This document shows positions 45,241 through 55,552 of a stretch of DNA of 64,000 bases, piece by piece (positions within the stretch are counted from its first letter, which is position 1; the number at the start of each line of letters is the position of its first letter). The notes below the pieces were generated by a model. That model worked only from the letters and a program-made list of their open reading frames with translations, had not been told where the DNA came from and made no database searches. Both the position numbers and the translations under genes were made by a program. The DNA comes from Pezicula radicicola (Eukaryota; Ascomycota; Leotiomycetes; Helotiales; Dermateaceae): NCBI GenBank assembly GCA_003008705.1, contig PDUO01000050.1, positions 4,682 through 68,681 of the forward strand. Reading direction: 5' to 3'.

Positions 45241-46016
45241 GTAACTTCGGCAAAGGGTTCTAATGCGACGGTCCGAGGCGAGACCGGGATACAAGGAGAA
45301 GCCTCTTGGCTTTCCATGTCTTGGAAGTTGGGGGTTCATCCTATGAGAGTACGGTAGTGATGGCTTTTGTTTAAGTTTGTCACGAGTAATGGAGCGAATT
45401 ACTTAAACGAAGGAATACGGTTTCCATAGGGCGATGCTCCGTAAGCAGTTGAACCGTTTGAACGTTCCCCAAGTTTTATCCCTGCATTTGTGTATTTGTC
45501 GATGGAATTGGGTTTATACAACACTGATGGCGGTAACCCTAAGTACACTACAGTGTGTGGTGGTTCTGAACATCAAGCAACTACACTACTTACTTACGTA
45601 CTGTACTTAAACTTGGCCCTTCATGAGTCCTCTCTTTATTAATTACTCTGCAACCTCACCGTCCTCCCGCATCTACAGCCGAGAAAAAGCCATTTACCGG
45701 CTGCTGGTAAAGGAACCCCGGTAGTTGTCAGAATAAAGTTTGAGGTCTACTCGAGTATGCCTGCTAGCCGACGGGAGTCCCACGTGCAGAGTAAGTGAGG
45801 TCCGGAGGATAAATAAACGTTAAATTTAATCTGGCGTGTCAGTGGTCACCCAATTACCGTTGATTTATACCTAGTACGTGTACAGAACTATAGATTTAGA
45901 TCTCTTGTACCCTGGCGGTGACGAATTCATGCGCAATTCATGGGTATAATTGGCCAAATATAGGGGCCATTTCCGGAGGTCCCCAAGCTACTTAAACAGC
46001 CCTTGGTACAGTATTA
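45241..46016. other. Intergenic, no gene seen
   Basis: Balanced composition without an open frame of note. Confidence 0.4.
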
Positions 46017-46330
46017 GTCCCCCCTAAATAAAGGTTATTCGATGGATTCTATGGGTCCGGCTACGAAGGGTATGCTATACTCTGAGTGGTTAGAAGCCCT
46101 TCCAAGCCTTCGTCTGCTAGACTCTGCCTTATTGCACAGGCCAAAATCTAGTCTGCTGCATGTACGAAGCGTACGAATAAATACGAAGGTAGATCGCTTA
46201 GTGGGCGTACGTAAAAAGTTCAAGAGGCTGTCAGGGGATTGACAGGCTATGAAAGCAGTCCTTTCTATTTGCTAGACGCCCTAGACAGCTGGGACCACCC
46301 GTCCACCGAATAACCTTTAAAGTGGGGGAG
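46017..46330. mobile_element. MITE with imperfect inverted repeats (TAAAGGTTATTCGRTGGA)
   Basis: This 314-base element has TA outside both tips (46,015-46,016 and 46,331-46,332). The left end reads GTCCCCCCTAAATAAAGG, then TTATTCGATGGA; the right end, reversed, reads CTCCCCCACTTTAAAGG, then TTATTCGGTGGA. A 66-codon frame inside it is not conserved in form and overlaps a reverse frame, so I do not call it coding. It lies about 500 bases upstream of the cluster regulator. Confidence 0.75.
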
Positions 46331-46846
46331 TAATGCTGCGCCTTTTTGATAAGAAATCAAGGTATTGCAGACTCAGGTTACTTGTAGATATGAAGAGTAC
46401 AACAGCAGATGCCCAATGGAAATGCTGTTGTTCAGCAACCCCGACTATTGACCGTGCGTAATAAACTTTCTGTGTAACGTCCATGGCAATCTGCTCTCGT
46501 AATGTACAGGTATTGTACCTTTCGTACCTTGTATACGGAGGATTCCGTTGTTTGCGAGAGTTGACATTCACGCAAGTTGATAATCGACCCATGATCCGTT
46601 CTATCGGGACCTCGCTCGTGACAACCACAACTCACCCCTCGCTGTTCTGTTTAGATCCCCCCAAACTAAAAACTTGTGTCGAGGTGCTGAGAAATAGATG
46701 TGAATAATGTAAGCTTCCATCCACTAACGATACCCTGAATCCGGTTCTCGCACACGAGTATACCAAATCGTGAAATGAGCCAATTTACATACAGCCCCTA
46801 GACTTGGCCAGATTAAGAAATGTTAACATGGAATTTTGAAATCTAG
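46331..46846. promoter_or_regulatory. Upstream region of the AflR-like regulator
   Basis: It should contain the promoter and possibly a first small exon with the start codon, because the reading frame of the zinc cluster has no ATG between its upstream stop (near 46,824) and the first Cys. I could not place that exon. Confidence 0.4.
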
Positions 46847-48641
46847 GTCAACAAAGCCACCCAAACTCCGTCACGCATGCAATGAATGCCATATCTCCAA
46901 GGTTAGGCTGCACAACGCCTTCAATTTCCATAGAGGGCGACCTGGCTGACTGGAGAACTACTCTTTCCAGGTCAAATGCAGTGGTGAACGTTCGGGCTGT
47001 AATCGATGCTTGGAAGCGCAGCGGATATGCTCTTATAGCGTCTCAATGGTCGGGAAAGTTCAGGGTCATCGCAAAAGAACGAATCGACGGCAACGAGGTG
47101 AAACGCGTTCTCCAAGGCAGATAACAACCCCAAGGTAACCATAAGTCCAATCGCTATAGAGTTCAAGTTGGAAGACAATTGAATAACCTCCTTGCAGGCC
47201 TGAAACTGAGCAGCACCACAATCCAGACCGAATTTCGCTAGCCAGCCCTAGGGGACTGGACGAGAGGCCAGCGACGGCGGGAAGTTATGGCAATCGAGAT
47301 GCGAGAAACGACGTGGTCGACTCTCTGCTCAGCGCGAATATGCTTCGTCCGACACAAGAATCCAATAGCGAGCAAACCTACAACGACACCAACATTGATA
47401 TGACGACCCTATCAGATTCCCATAATCCCTTGACCGAACAGCGAAACGATGGCGATTTTGTTTGGGACTTGTCTCCGGACGGTCGGTATGATGATGGCAT
47501 GAGTTTGCTCGAGTCTTTGTCCTTTAATCCATCATTTGACGTAGACTTAACGAGACACAATGTGGGGACTCAAAATCACCAAGGTAACCACAATCGAGTA
47601 TCGAATTGCGAGTGTGGAGAGATGGGAAGAGGAGAAAGGCAGTTGGATGCGCGCTCTCCAGCGTCCCCTACTCACCTCGCACATCAACACGCCCACCAAC
47701 ACTCATATCCACAATCACAGCCACACTCGCAATCGCAATGTCGTACTAAATCCCTCAATATGCTCTCCAGTGGTAGTACAGGAGGTAACTACCATGACGA
47801 CTATCACAATAGCAGTACCTCGGTGGGGCCGGACTTGATTTTCGATGTGGAATTGGCGCGGCTGCGTAATCTCAGTAGAGATCGCATACATAATCGCAAA
47901 TCTTTCTCAATTCCCTCACCTCCAAGTAGTTACGCCACCTCCATCACTTCAGGATTCAGCTCGTGGCATGGATCAGCGAAATGTCTCGTCGTCATTTCGA
48001 AGCTGGAAAGATTAGTGCGGGAATCAGTGGTATCTCTCGACGTTCTACTGGCTACCAACAAAGATGCTCTTGCGGAGCTGAGTGGAGTATTGGATAGTAG
48101 CGAGGCTGCTGTGTCTCTCACTACCAATTGTTGTCAGCGCGACCAAAATTCTAGTTGGTTGTGGAGCAGTATAAGAGATGACGACGGCCCAGCCAAGTCC
48201 CATGCTTCTAATCCAATTGCCCTGATGATCTACGTAATAGCCTTAAAGCACATTAGCGAGCTCTATACTCAGGCATGCGCCATATTTCTTATGCAAGATG
48301 GAGAACCCTTGTCTTCGGAATTTTCCTCAGCTAGCTCATCTGATCCAAGGAGCTGTAGCACGTCCTCGTCTTGCTCAACGAGTTCGAGCCGCGATACTAA
48401 TCGTTTCGGCCTTCCACAACTAGACTTCGGCAGCTTCAAGATAGACGTTGCAGATCGGAGACGTCTCTTTTCGGGGATTATAGCCGGCGAGTTGAGCTCC
48501 TGTCTACGAGTCTGTGAGAGGATTAGAATGTGTTTTGTTGTTCAACCGGGAGATATTTCTGCGCCGACGGGCCTGCTTGAAGACACATTTGTGAAGATTG
48601 AAGAGCTTCTTCGGCGTCTGATTAAGAAGATTAAGGGTTGA
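46847..48641 (+). CDS. AflR-like Zn2Cys6 transcription factor
   Basis: The binuclear zinc cluster is split by an intron. The first exon (to 46,901) reads PPKLRHACNECHISK, and after a 69-base intron (46,902-46,970) the second reads VKCSGERSGCNRCLEA and then QRICSYS. Joined, the spacing is CX2CX6CX6CX2CX6C, that of AflR-type regulators. A basic stretch (GHRKRTNRRQRG) follows. A second intron (47,135-47,197) leads into the large exon, which has low-complexity His/Gln and Ser stretches. Its C-terminus (LMIYVIALKHISELYTQ, then RRRLFSGIIAGEL) resembles the AflR regulatory domain. Such proteins switch on polyketide clusters in the nucleus, and this one faces the PKS cluster. The first coding exon with ATG is unresolved. 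Confidence 0.85.
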
Positions 48642-49524
48642 CATGATATCTAGACTTAACAGGCGTGTAGCCTGTTCCTAAACTGTGTTCATTCAATAAC
48701 TTAAGAAATATGCTCAGGTGCAAACCCTTTGTACTTATGTCATGGCTGTGCATCCTGTGAGATTATCTAGGTGGCTAAGTACCATGTTACCTGTTTGAAA
48801 TAAATGTAGCCGCCCACACTAATATGGATAATATTCTACATGCAAATTTTGAAATTTCTCAAAGTGCCGAAATCCACAGTAATATACGAAGTACGCTATC
48901 CATTACTCGTTTAGGGTCTTCACATATCTTTATTTTATATCCTTTGCTCAGTGCATATTTATATTTAAATAATTCAGCACCTACTTTACATACTAGAACT
49001 GAAGTCTTTTTGTTCTATTGTGTAAGTTTCCAGCACACGAAAAGTAAATATTCGCAACAGTGAACCGAGTTTAGCGAAGCCCCCGAAATAGTTAAGCGAC
49101 CGCAGGGAAGTTTTTGACTTGAAGATAATTCAAATGAGAGTTAATAGTACACTCGTTCAGAGTAGTGCAAAATGAGATGTAGTAAAGGAATTCAAGATGT
49201 GTGCTTCTAAGACGTAGGAGTTTCCTGCAGGTACACTTTTTTTTCCCTCACACATTAGGCAACATACACAACAAACTTTATGACATATGTCAAGTTCCGA
49301 CACAGGTCACTTTACAATGCGTATCACCTCTCAGTAAGACAACCAATTTTAGTTTCTGAATACATACATTTTTCTAAAACCTCAAGCAAACTTTAAAAAG
49401 TCTAATTAGACACTTTAAACTCAAACTTTCCCTTCCACTACTTCTAGTCGAGACTGTGAAATAAAGTTTTCACCTTCTCTATTATTAGCGAGCAATTCTG
49501 CGTTCGCAAACTTTACCACTGTCT

Positions 49525-49533
49525 CGGCGACCG
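49525..49533. promoter_or_regulatory. CGG-N3-CCG candidate zinc-cluster site
   Basis: CGGCGACCG is a palindromic half-site pair typical of Zn2Cys6 dimers. The same arrangement occurs at 63,526 in the PKS promoter. By chance a six-base fixed motif appears about once in 4 kb, so the support is weak. Confidence 0.3.
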
Positions 49534-49755
49534 CATTTCGGGAAGCGAGATTCATGATCTCCACAAAGTGATGTCTCTTCACAGAGTTATCGGTCCATAT
49601 TCGGCTCTCATGACTTTTTGTTATTGTCGGTAGCCGATTAAGTTAAGCGAGGGAGATGGAGAGATGGAGACGGAGACAGTCGAATGATGATGTCTTTTCA
49701 AAACATCAAGCACGCTGAAGTGAGGTGTGGAGAGAGTAATATAGGGAACTTTTTA

Positions 49756-49813
49756 ACACGTGTAGTGGTTTCATTGAAAATTCGACGTGAAATTTTTCAT
49801 CTTTTCACGTCGA
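49756..49813. promoter_or_regulatory. ACGT-core cluster: ACACGTGT plus 11-bp inverted repeat
   Basis: ACACGTGT lies at 49,756-49,763. TCGACGTGAAA (49,782-49,792) and TTTCACGTCGA (49,803-49,813) are exact reverse complements separated by ten bases. All lie 83-140 bases before the monooxygenase start. ACGT cores are bound by bZIP or bHLH factors. Whether they act here is unknown. Confidence 0.45.
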
Positions 49814-49895
49814 CATTTCAAATATACGCGAGATAACATTGCAGAAGCACAAGGGAGAGATCATTCATTCATTGTACAACAGTCGCGGGGAAACT

Positions 49896-52531
49896 ATGGA
49901 ACAGAATAAGTCAAATCTCAAGGTGATAATTGTCGGAGGATCCATAGCAGGACTCACGCTCGCACATTGCCTCTCCCGGCTCAAAATTGACTATGTTGTT
50001 CTGGAGCGTCACAATGAGATTGCACCTCAAATTGGAGCATCTGTAAGCCTCATGCCTAATGGAGCAAGAATTATAGACCAACTAGGAATGTTCGACACCA
50101 TATTTGAAGGTGTCGAACCGTGTATTTTTATGCGAACTTGGACAGGAGATGGAAAACTATTGTCCGAAACAGACGCGCCCATATTGACGGGAAAGAGGTA
50201 TACTTGCACCATATTCAGTATTGTATCGGTTCTGGAAGGTTGAATATTATTTATTAATATGTATTTTTTATAGACTCGGCTATACTATCACATTCGTAGA
50301 GAGAGAACGTCTTCTCCAGGTCCTTTATGACCATCTCCCGGACAAATCCAAGGTCCTAACAGGAAAACAAGTAAACTCCGTGAAGCAAAATGAAAAAGAA
50401 GCTGTCGTGTATTGTACTGATGGATCGAATTTCTCGGGCGACATCATTGCTGGTGCCGATGGAGTACGCAGCTTTATAAGAGCGGAGATGCGACGACAGA
50501 TTGCGGCAGAAGGAACACCTAGTGATCTTGAGGCTTTAGAGAAGGACAAGAAGTCCCTGTCTGCAGAATATAACTGTCTCTTTGGAATATCGAAGCCAAT
50601 CAAGGGACTCGATATCGGCAAAACGCACCGTTCTCTAAGTCAGGGAGCATCCACACTACTCTTTACTGGGGCTGAAGGTCGCGTCTACTGGTTTCTTTTT
50701 GCTCAAAATACTGAGAGATTGTTTGATTCAAACATCCCTCGATACAGCAAGTCGGATGAGGCAAAGCATGCCGCCAAATTTTCGAGGCATCATGTCACGG
50801 GAGATATTTTGTTCTCTACGCTGTGGGAGCACCGTGTCGTTTCTAACTTTGTTGCTATTGAGGAGATGGAGAACGAGCATTGGGTTTGGAATCGGGTTGC
50901 CTGCCTCGGAGATTCGGTCCATAAAGTTGGTGAACCCTCTTCTACCACTTATACTATAACGTGACCGAATAACTTACACAAGACTTTCTATAGATGACTC
51001 CCAATCTCGGACAAGGAGCTAATTGTGCTATTGAAAGTGCTGCAGAATTAGCCAATCAGATTGCGAAATGCGAAGCAAGTCGAAAGGGTAAACCCTCGCA
51101 TGGGGAGATTACTAAAGCACTTCATTCATATCACCAAGAGCGCCGTACCAGAGCAAATCTCATTGTCAAAACTGCCAATAAATTTACACGAATTGAGGCA
51201 CTAGCTACGACAGGTGACTGGGTAGCCTCAATGTTTATCCTTCCTCGCTTAGGTGATATTCTTGCCGATCGTGGTTGTAAAGTGCAAGTTGGGGCCACGA
51301 AGCTGGAGTTTCTCAAGATGCCGCAAAGGGCACTTGAAGGAACTATGCCATGGAGTCGACAGTCTGGCGTTGGCAAGGAGGAGGATCGAAAACGTCGAGC
51401 TCGGTTTGCTTTACCGCTCTTGCTCGCTTCCTTTGCATTTTACTGGATCTCCCGTATAGCGAGGGCCCAGGGACTACTTCAAATAACCAACGCCATTTCA
51501 AGTGGCGTAATACAACTTAGTAATGGGAAGGAGGTACCTCTTTTTCGAGACTATTTTGGATTCGCAGCCATCGACGACAGAATCGCGACGTATGTTGCCA
51601 GGTTGATGTTGCAGTATGGTTCTGATGCTGATTGGAAGATTCAAATACTGAGCGCAATATCGACTAACCTCTCTATGGTTGTAATCTGGACAATAGAGAG
51701 CTTCCGACGAGGAAACGCGTTAACGGTTGCAAACATCTTGTGAGTTTATGCCCAGTTGTGACAATCCAGCTCTCCATTAACGCAGCATATAGTCCAACGC
51801 TACTTTTACTCTTGGCCCAAAGCAAAGGGAGTGCAATAATCGCCCCAGTTTACTACTTTTTTCACTACCTTCAGTCGCCACAGGAGAACTATGCCGCTCT
51901 TGACAACCGACTTACCAATATGACTTTTGTCAAGACCTTCATACCAGTTTTAGCCCTCATCTATGTGCTCCCTTCTCTGTACGTCTACACTACAGCCGAC
52001 CTCCAAACATTGCAATGGCTCTATGGGTACCTCTGGTGTCTCTTTCCGGTATACCTTGCAGTGGCTCTAAGAATCCTAAGTCTCGTAGTCAAGGATACTA
52101 CGAGGTTTGACCGCCTCTACAAACCAACTGCTGATCTACCGTATCTGCATTTCATCTATAGCATCTGCATCGTATTTTGTGGCAGCGCGCATCTTTACGT
52201 GCAATATTTTACGGAGGATTTATCCTTCCGAGAATTCTTTGCGTCTTTCGCCAGCAAATCAGTCAGTCTGATAACATCTGGGCCTACTAATTTGGCAGAG
52301 CTCTGGGAAGCAAATCGTCTTGTTACCTTTGGCGCCACATTGTTTTGGATTTTACTGAGCTTCGGTGACCTTAAAAGTGCTCGTCGACTGCAAGCTGGAT
52401 GGTTCAGAATTTTAGGAATATTAATTCTGAGTACTGTTGCAGCGGGGCCGGATGCTGCCGTCTTGATTATGTGGGCTTGGAGGGAGCAAGCTATGGCAAA
52501 GAAAGCAGCATTGGAGACAGTAGAAACATGA
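49896..52531 (+). CDS. FAD-dependent monooxygenase fused to a polytopic membrane domain
   Basis: Four exons (49896-50197, 50274-50925, 50994-51739, 51793-52531) give 812 residues. Residues 1-430 are a PaxM-like flavin monooxygenase: dinucleotide motif VIIVGGSIAGLTLAH (GGSIAG at 14-19), the GADG motif in IIAGADGVRSFIR (160-163) and the FAD-phosphate motif GDSVHKMTPNLGQGAN, created exactly by the second splice. From about residue 456 the protein becomes hydrophobic, with segments such as ALPLLLASFAFYWI, SAISTNLSMVVIWTI, SAIIAPVYYFFHYL, TFIPVLALIYVLP and LHFIYSICIVFCGSAHLYV. The C-terminal half resembles membrane proteins fused to similar monooxygenases in other ascomycetes, and distantly the small membrane terpene cyclases; this is my recollection. 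Epoxidation or hydroxylation of a membrane-embedded polyketide or meroterpenoid is the likely role. Confidence 0.88.
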
Positions 52532-53171
52532 TAGTCCAAGTGAGGAGAACATATTAGGTTAGCGGCATCGACCTACACAGATACGATCCAGTTTTCGACG
52601 ATTTATTTTATAGATACCTCATGTATCAGAGCATATATACAAACTTGGCAAGTGATTTCGTAGAGAAGGATATGAAAAGTGCCTGTATCATAAAAGGCCA
52701 GTCACTAGCTTAACTTAGAGATTGAAGTTGAAATGTAGACAAAACACGCTTCTCATATCAAGCTTTACACAGAAAATAAAGATACGAAAGAGTCACTATA
52801 ATCGTGGGTTTTCAAGTGTCTCGGTCCCGGCATTAAGCTAGTTCCATTATGAACAAAGCTCACACGAGGCCAGATATCCGGAAAGGATAAATGGTGAAGA
52901 CTGAGGGCATCGATCTTACATTTACATTGTCTCCGAATAAAGTATAACTAGTTCGGAGTAAAAGTTAAGTCTTGGAATTGCTGGGATACCGGTCGAGTAG
53001 CTGCAGCTGAGTAATTGCTTGTCGTACCGATGGTCACCGAAAAAGCACTTATCCGAAAATCCCCACACTCGGCATCTCAGATAAAGACAGCATCACCCGA
53101 GATCTTGTCTGCTTCCTCTTTGCACTTTTGGTCTTGTAGGAATTTATTTTCTTATTGCAAACAACAACAAG
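52532..53171. promoter_or_regulatory. Promoter region of the cluster P450
   Basis: No gene is present. An exact inverted repeat CTCCGAA (52,931-52,937) and TTCGGAG (52,952-52,958) lies 214-241 bases before the start, in the form a Zn2Cys6 dimer could bind (CCG-N16-CGG core). A further CCGA word repeats near 53,024 and 53,037. Confidence 0.4.
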
Positions 53172-54969
53172 ATGTCGAGAATTAGCTGGGACGCTATACT
53201 CCAAATTCCGAAACCCAGCCCAATGGTCATCGGAGTGATATGTATAGGGACCTTTTTACTCGTTACCATCTATCTTCGCCAGAAGAGCGAGTTGGAGAGA
53301 TTGAAGGATTTGGGGTTACCTGTAGTTGGGTCTGGACCTAATGTAGATGTTAGCAAAGCCTTGGAGGAAGGCGCACGTAAAGTGAGCATCCCTTCCCATT
53401 CTTAACTTTTGGCTGTAATCAGATTAGAAAGACCTGAGACTGTACCAACAGAAAATGCTGTAAAGACTAATATTATGCGTTGCTGCAACAGTACCCCAAC
53501 TCGCCATACATCCTGCCTGTAGATCGCATCCCCATTGTCATTTTACCCAACTCGGTAATCAACACGATCAAATCAGTCCCAGAAAGCCAGCTCTCCTTTG
53601 AAAAAGAAGTGCAATCTCGCCATCTCGCTCACCTCATCATGACGGAAGACCAGAAAATATTCTCGGGGCCTATCCTCGACTCCATCAAACAGGATCTGAC
53701 GCGGAACATCAGTAAAACTCTCGACACACTATGGGAAGAAGTCGAACATGGATTTGCAACGGCACTTGATTCTCTTCCTATTGATCAAAATGGCTGGAAA
53801 ACGGTACCAGTGTATGCGAAAGTGCTGCACATTGTCGCCCTCCTTTCGGGACGCGTGTTTGTTGGTCTTCCACTCAGCCGGGAGCCGGAATGGATCAAGG
53901 CGACTATCTCCTATACTATGATTTTAAGTGTCACTGTCAGCATGCTTTGGAAGCGTCCCTGGTGGCAACGTCGCATCGTAGCCCCAATATATCTTCGCAC
54001 CTTCTGGGGTGTGCACAAGACGGCCGAAAAGCTCCTCAAACCTCTTCTGCAAGCCTATGCTACTGGAGAAAAGGCGAATAAAGAAGGGGGAAAGAGAAAG
54101 AGTGGTGAGCAGACAGATGGTCAGCTGATTCAATGGCTTCTGTCGCATACGCCTCGGGAACCCAATACTGGAGATATTGATATCAAGCAGCTCGCTCATG
54201 ACCAGTTAACTGTTTCCCTCGCTGCTATCCACACGACAAGTATCACTATCAGCCATCTATTATTTGACCTAGCTTCATATCCACAACATGTGCCTGAGCT
54301 ACGTGCTGAACTAGAGGCAGTCATTGCAGCTGATCTAGAACAGGGAGGAACTGGGAAATTAACCAAGGTTCATCTTACAAAGCTTCGAAAGATGGACAGC
54401 TTTATCAAAGAGTCGCAGAGACTGAGTCCTCCTATCCTTGGTAAGTGAATACGGTGCCAATATTATATTCTTTGATGATCAACTGTTTTTTGACGCTAAC
54501 TCATATTACCTCCGCAGTGCAAATGCGTCGTTATGTCACAGCACCTCTTACTCTTCCCTCTGGCCAGACTCTTCCACCCGGAACACTAGTCGGAGTGGAC
54601 GCGCAAACCACCAACAAATCAGTGCCAATTTACGGCTCTCAAGTGCAGCAAGAGCCCCAGGCACCTTTCAGCACCTTCGACGGCTTCCGCTTCTCCAAAC
54701 TCCGTTCAATTCCGGGAAACGAGAACCGGTATCAATTCGTCACGAGCAGTACTGAGAGTCTGAATTTTGGTCATGGAACACACGCTTGTCCCGGCCGCTT
54801 CTTTGCGAGTAATGAGATCAAGATTGCTCTCGCTGAGACTTTGTTGCATTGGGATGTAAGGTTAAAGGGCGGAGCTGGACCTCAGGAGAGACCAGCGAAT
54901 GTGTTTACTGATATGAATATTATGCCTAACATGAAAGGAGAGGTGGAGATGAGACGCAGAATCTCGTGA
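53172..54969 (+). CDS. Cytochrome P450, ent-kaurene-oxidase-like type
   Basis: Three exons (53172-53381, 53492-54440, 54518-54969) give 536 residues. The N-terminus has a membrane anchor (PMVIGVICIGTFLLVTIYL) but not the usual PPGP hinge. The K-helix ExxR is ESQR (E377, R380) and the haem loop is FGHGTHACPGRFFA with Cys477. The I-helix motif is AAIHTTS, where most P450s have AGxDT; the His for Asp/Glu is what I associate with fungal ent-kaurene-oxidase-like and meroterpenoid P450s. It lies 640 bases downstream of the monooxygenase fusion in the same direction and converges on the PKS gene. Oxidative tailoring of the cluster product is the likely role. Confidence 0.92.
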
Positions 54970-55552
54970 TGTTGAGATGACACTCAATGGATATGCGATG
55001 ACCGCATTTGAGGGACGTAGAAATTGAGATGAAAATACCATCATTGGTACCGTGCTAATAAGTTTTTGAATCTCTTAGAGTTACAGACTATATTGAAGTG
55101 AGGTATTTTACTGTGAAAAAGTTACTAAAGGTTAGGTGAGTCTAGTATATCTAGTGCTTTGCCTGATCAAATTTTCATGTAAATACCCGAATCAAATAAA
55201 TTATCTAAATCGATTGAGCAGCCCAAACAAGTCAATTACTCAAATAATTTAGCTACTGAAGTTAAGTGAGCTCACTGGTGTTAAGCGAGTTACTTAATAA
55301 ACTACTCTACCTCACCTTACCTAAATCTATGAATTGGAACCGGTATCACTTGAGGTCGTTTAAGTATAGGGGTAGTGACGAGGTAGTCGAGGTAGTCACA
55401 GTAATTAAAGAAGGGCACGATTTTCCGAATTTATAGCATATTAAAGTCAAGCAAAAGGCGATGAGCCCGTTCGAACCGTCTAATTAACAAACATCATAAA
55501 ATCTAGCAGCAGTGAACTTTCATACAAACCAGATTCGAAGTATAATTGGATC
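54970..55552. other. Convergent intergenic region with a possible decayed MITE
   Basis: No gene was seen. The words AATTACTCAAATAATT, AAGTGAGCTCAC and CCGAATCAAATAAATT at 55,180-55,330 recall the interior units of the MITE family at 28,601, but clear ends are missing. It serves as 3' flank for both the P450 and the PKS. Confidence 0.35.

Larger units (their letters stand above)
48642..49895. promoter_or_regulatory. Intergenic region and promoter of the FAD-monooxygenase fusion
   Basis: No gene lies here. It holds several candidate sites annotated separately: a CGG-N3-CCG palindrome, an E-box-like ACACGTGT and an 11-bp inverted repeat with CACGTC cores. Confidence 0.5.

Noticed and set aside
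46035..46242. Overlapping 62- and 66-codon frames
   Set aside because: They lie within the MITE and mirror each other, so they reflect the inverted structure.
49896..52531. Two separate genes (monooxygenase and membrane protein)
   Set aside because: A 53-base intron at 51,740-51,792 joins ANI to FPTLLLLLAQ in phase, and no start context precedes the second part.
55180..55330. Third copy of the 28,601 MITE family
   Set aside because: Interior words are similar but neither tip could be matched; kept only as a note in the intergenic entry.
55440..55500. tRNA-like B-box (GGTTCGAAC on the minus strand)
   Set aside because: No matching A-box or cloverleaf around it.
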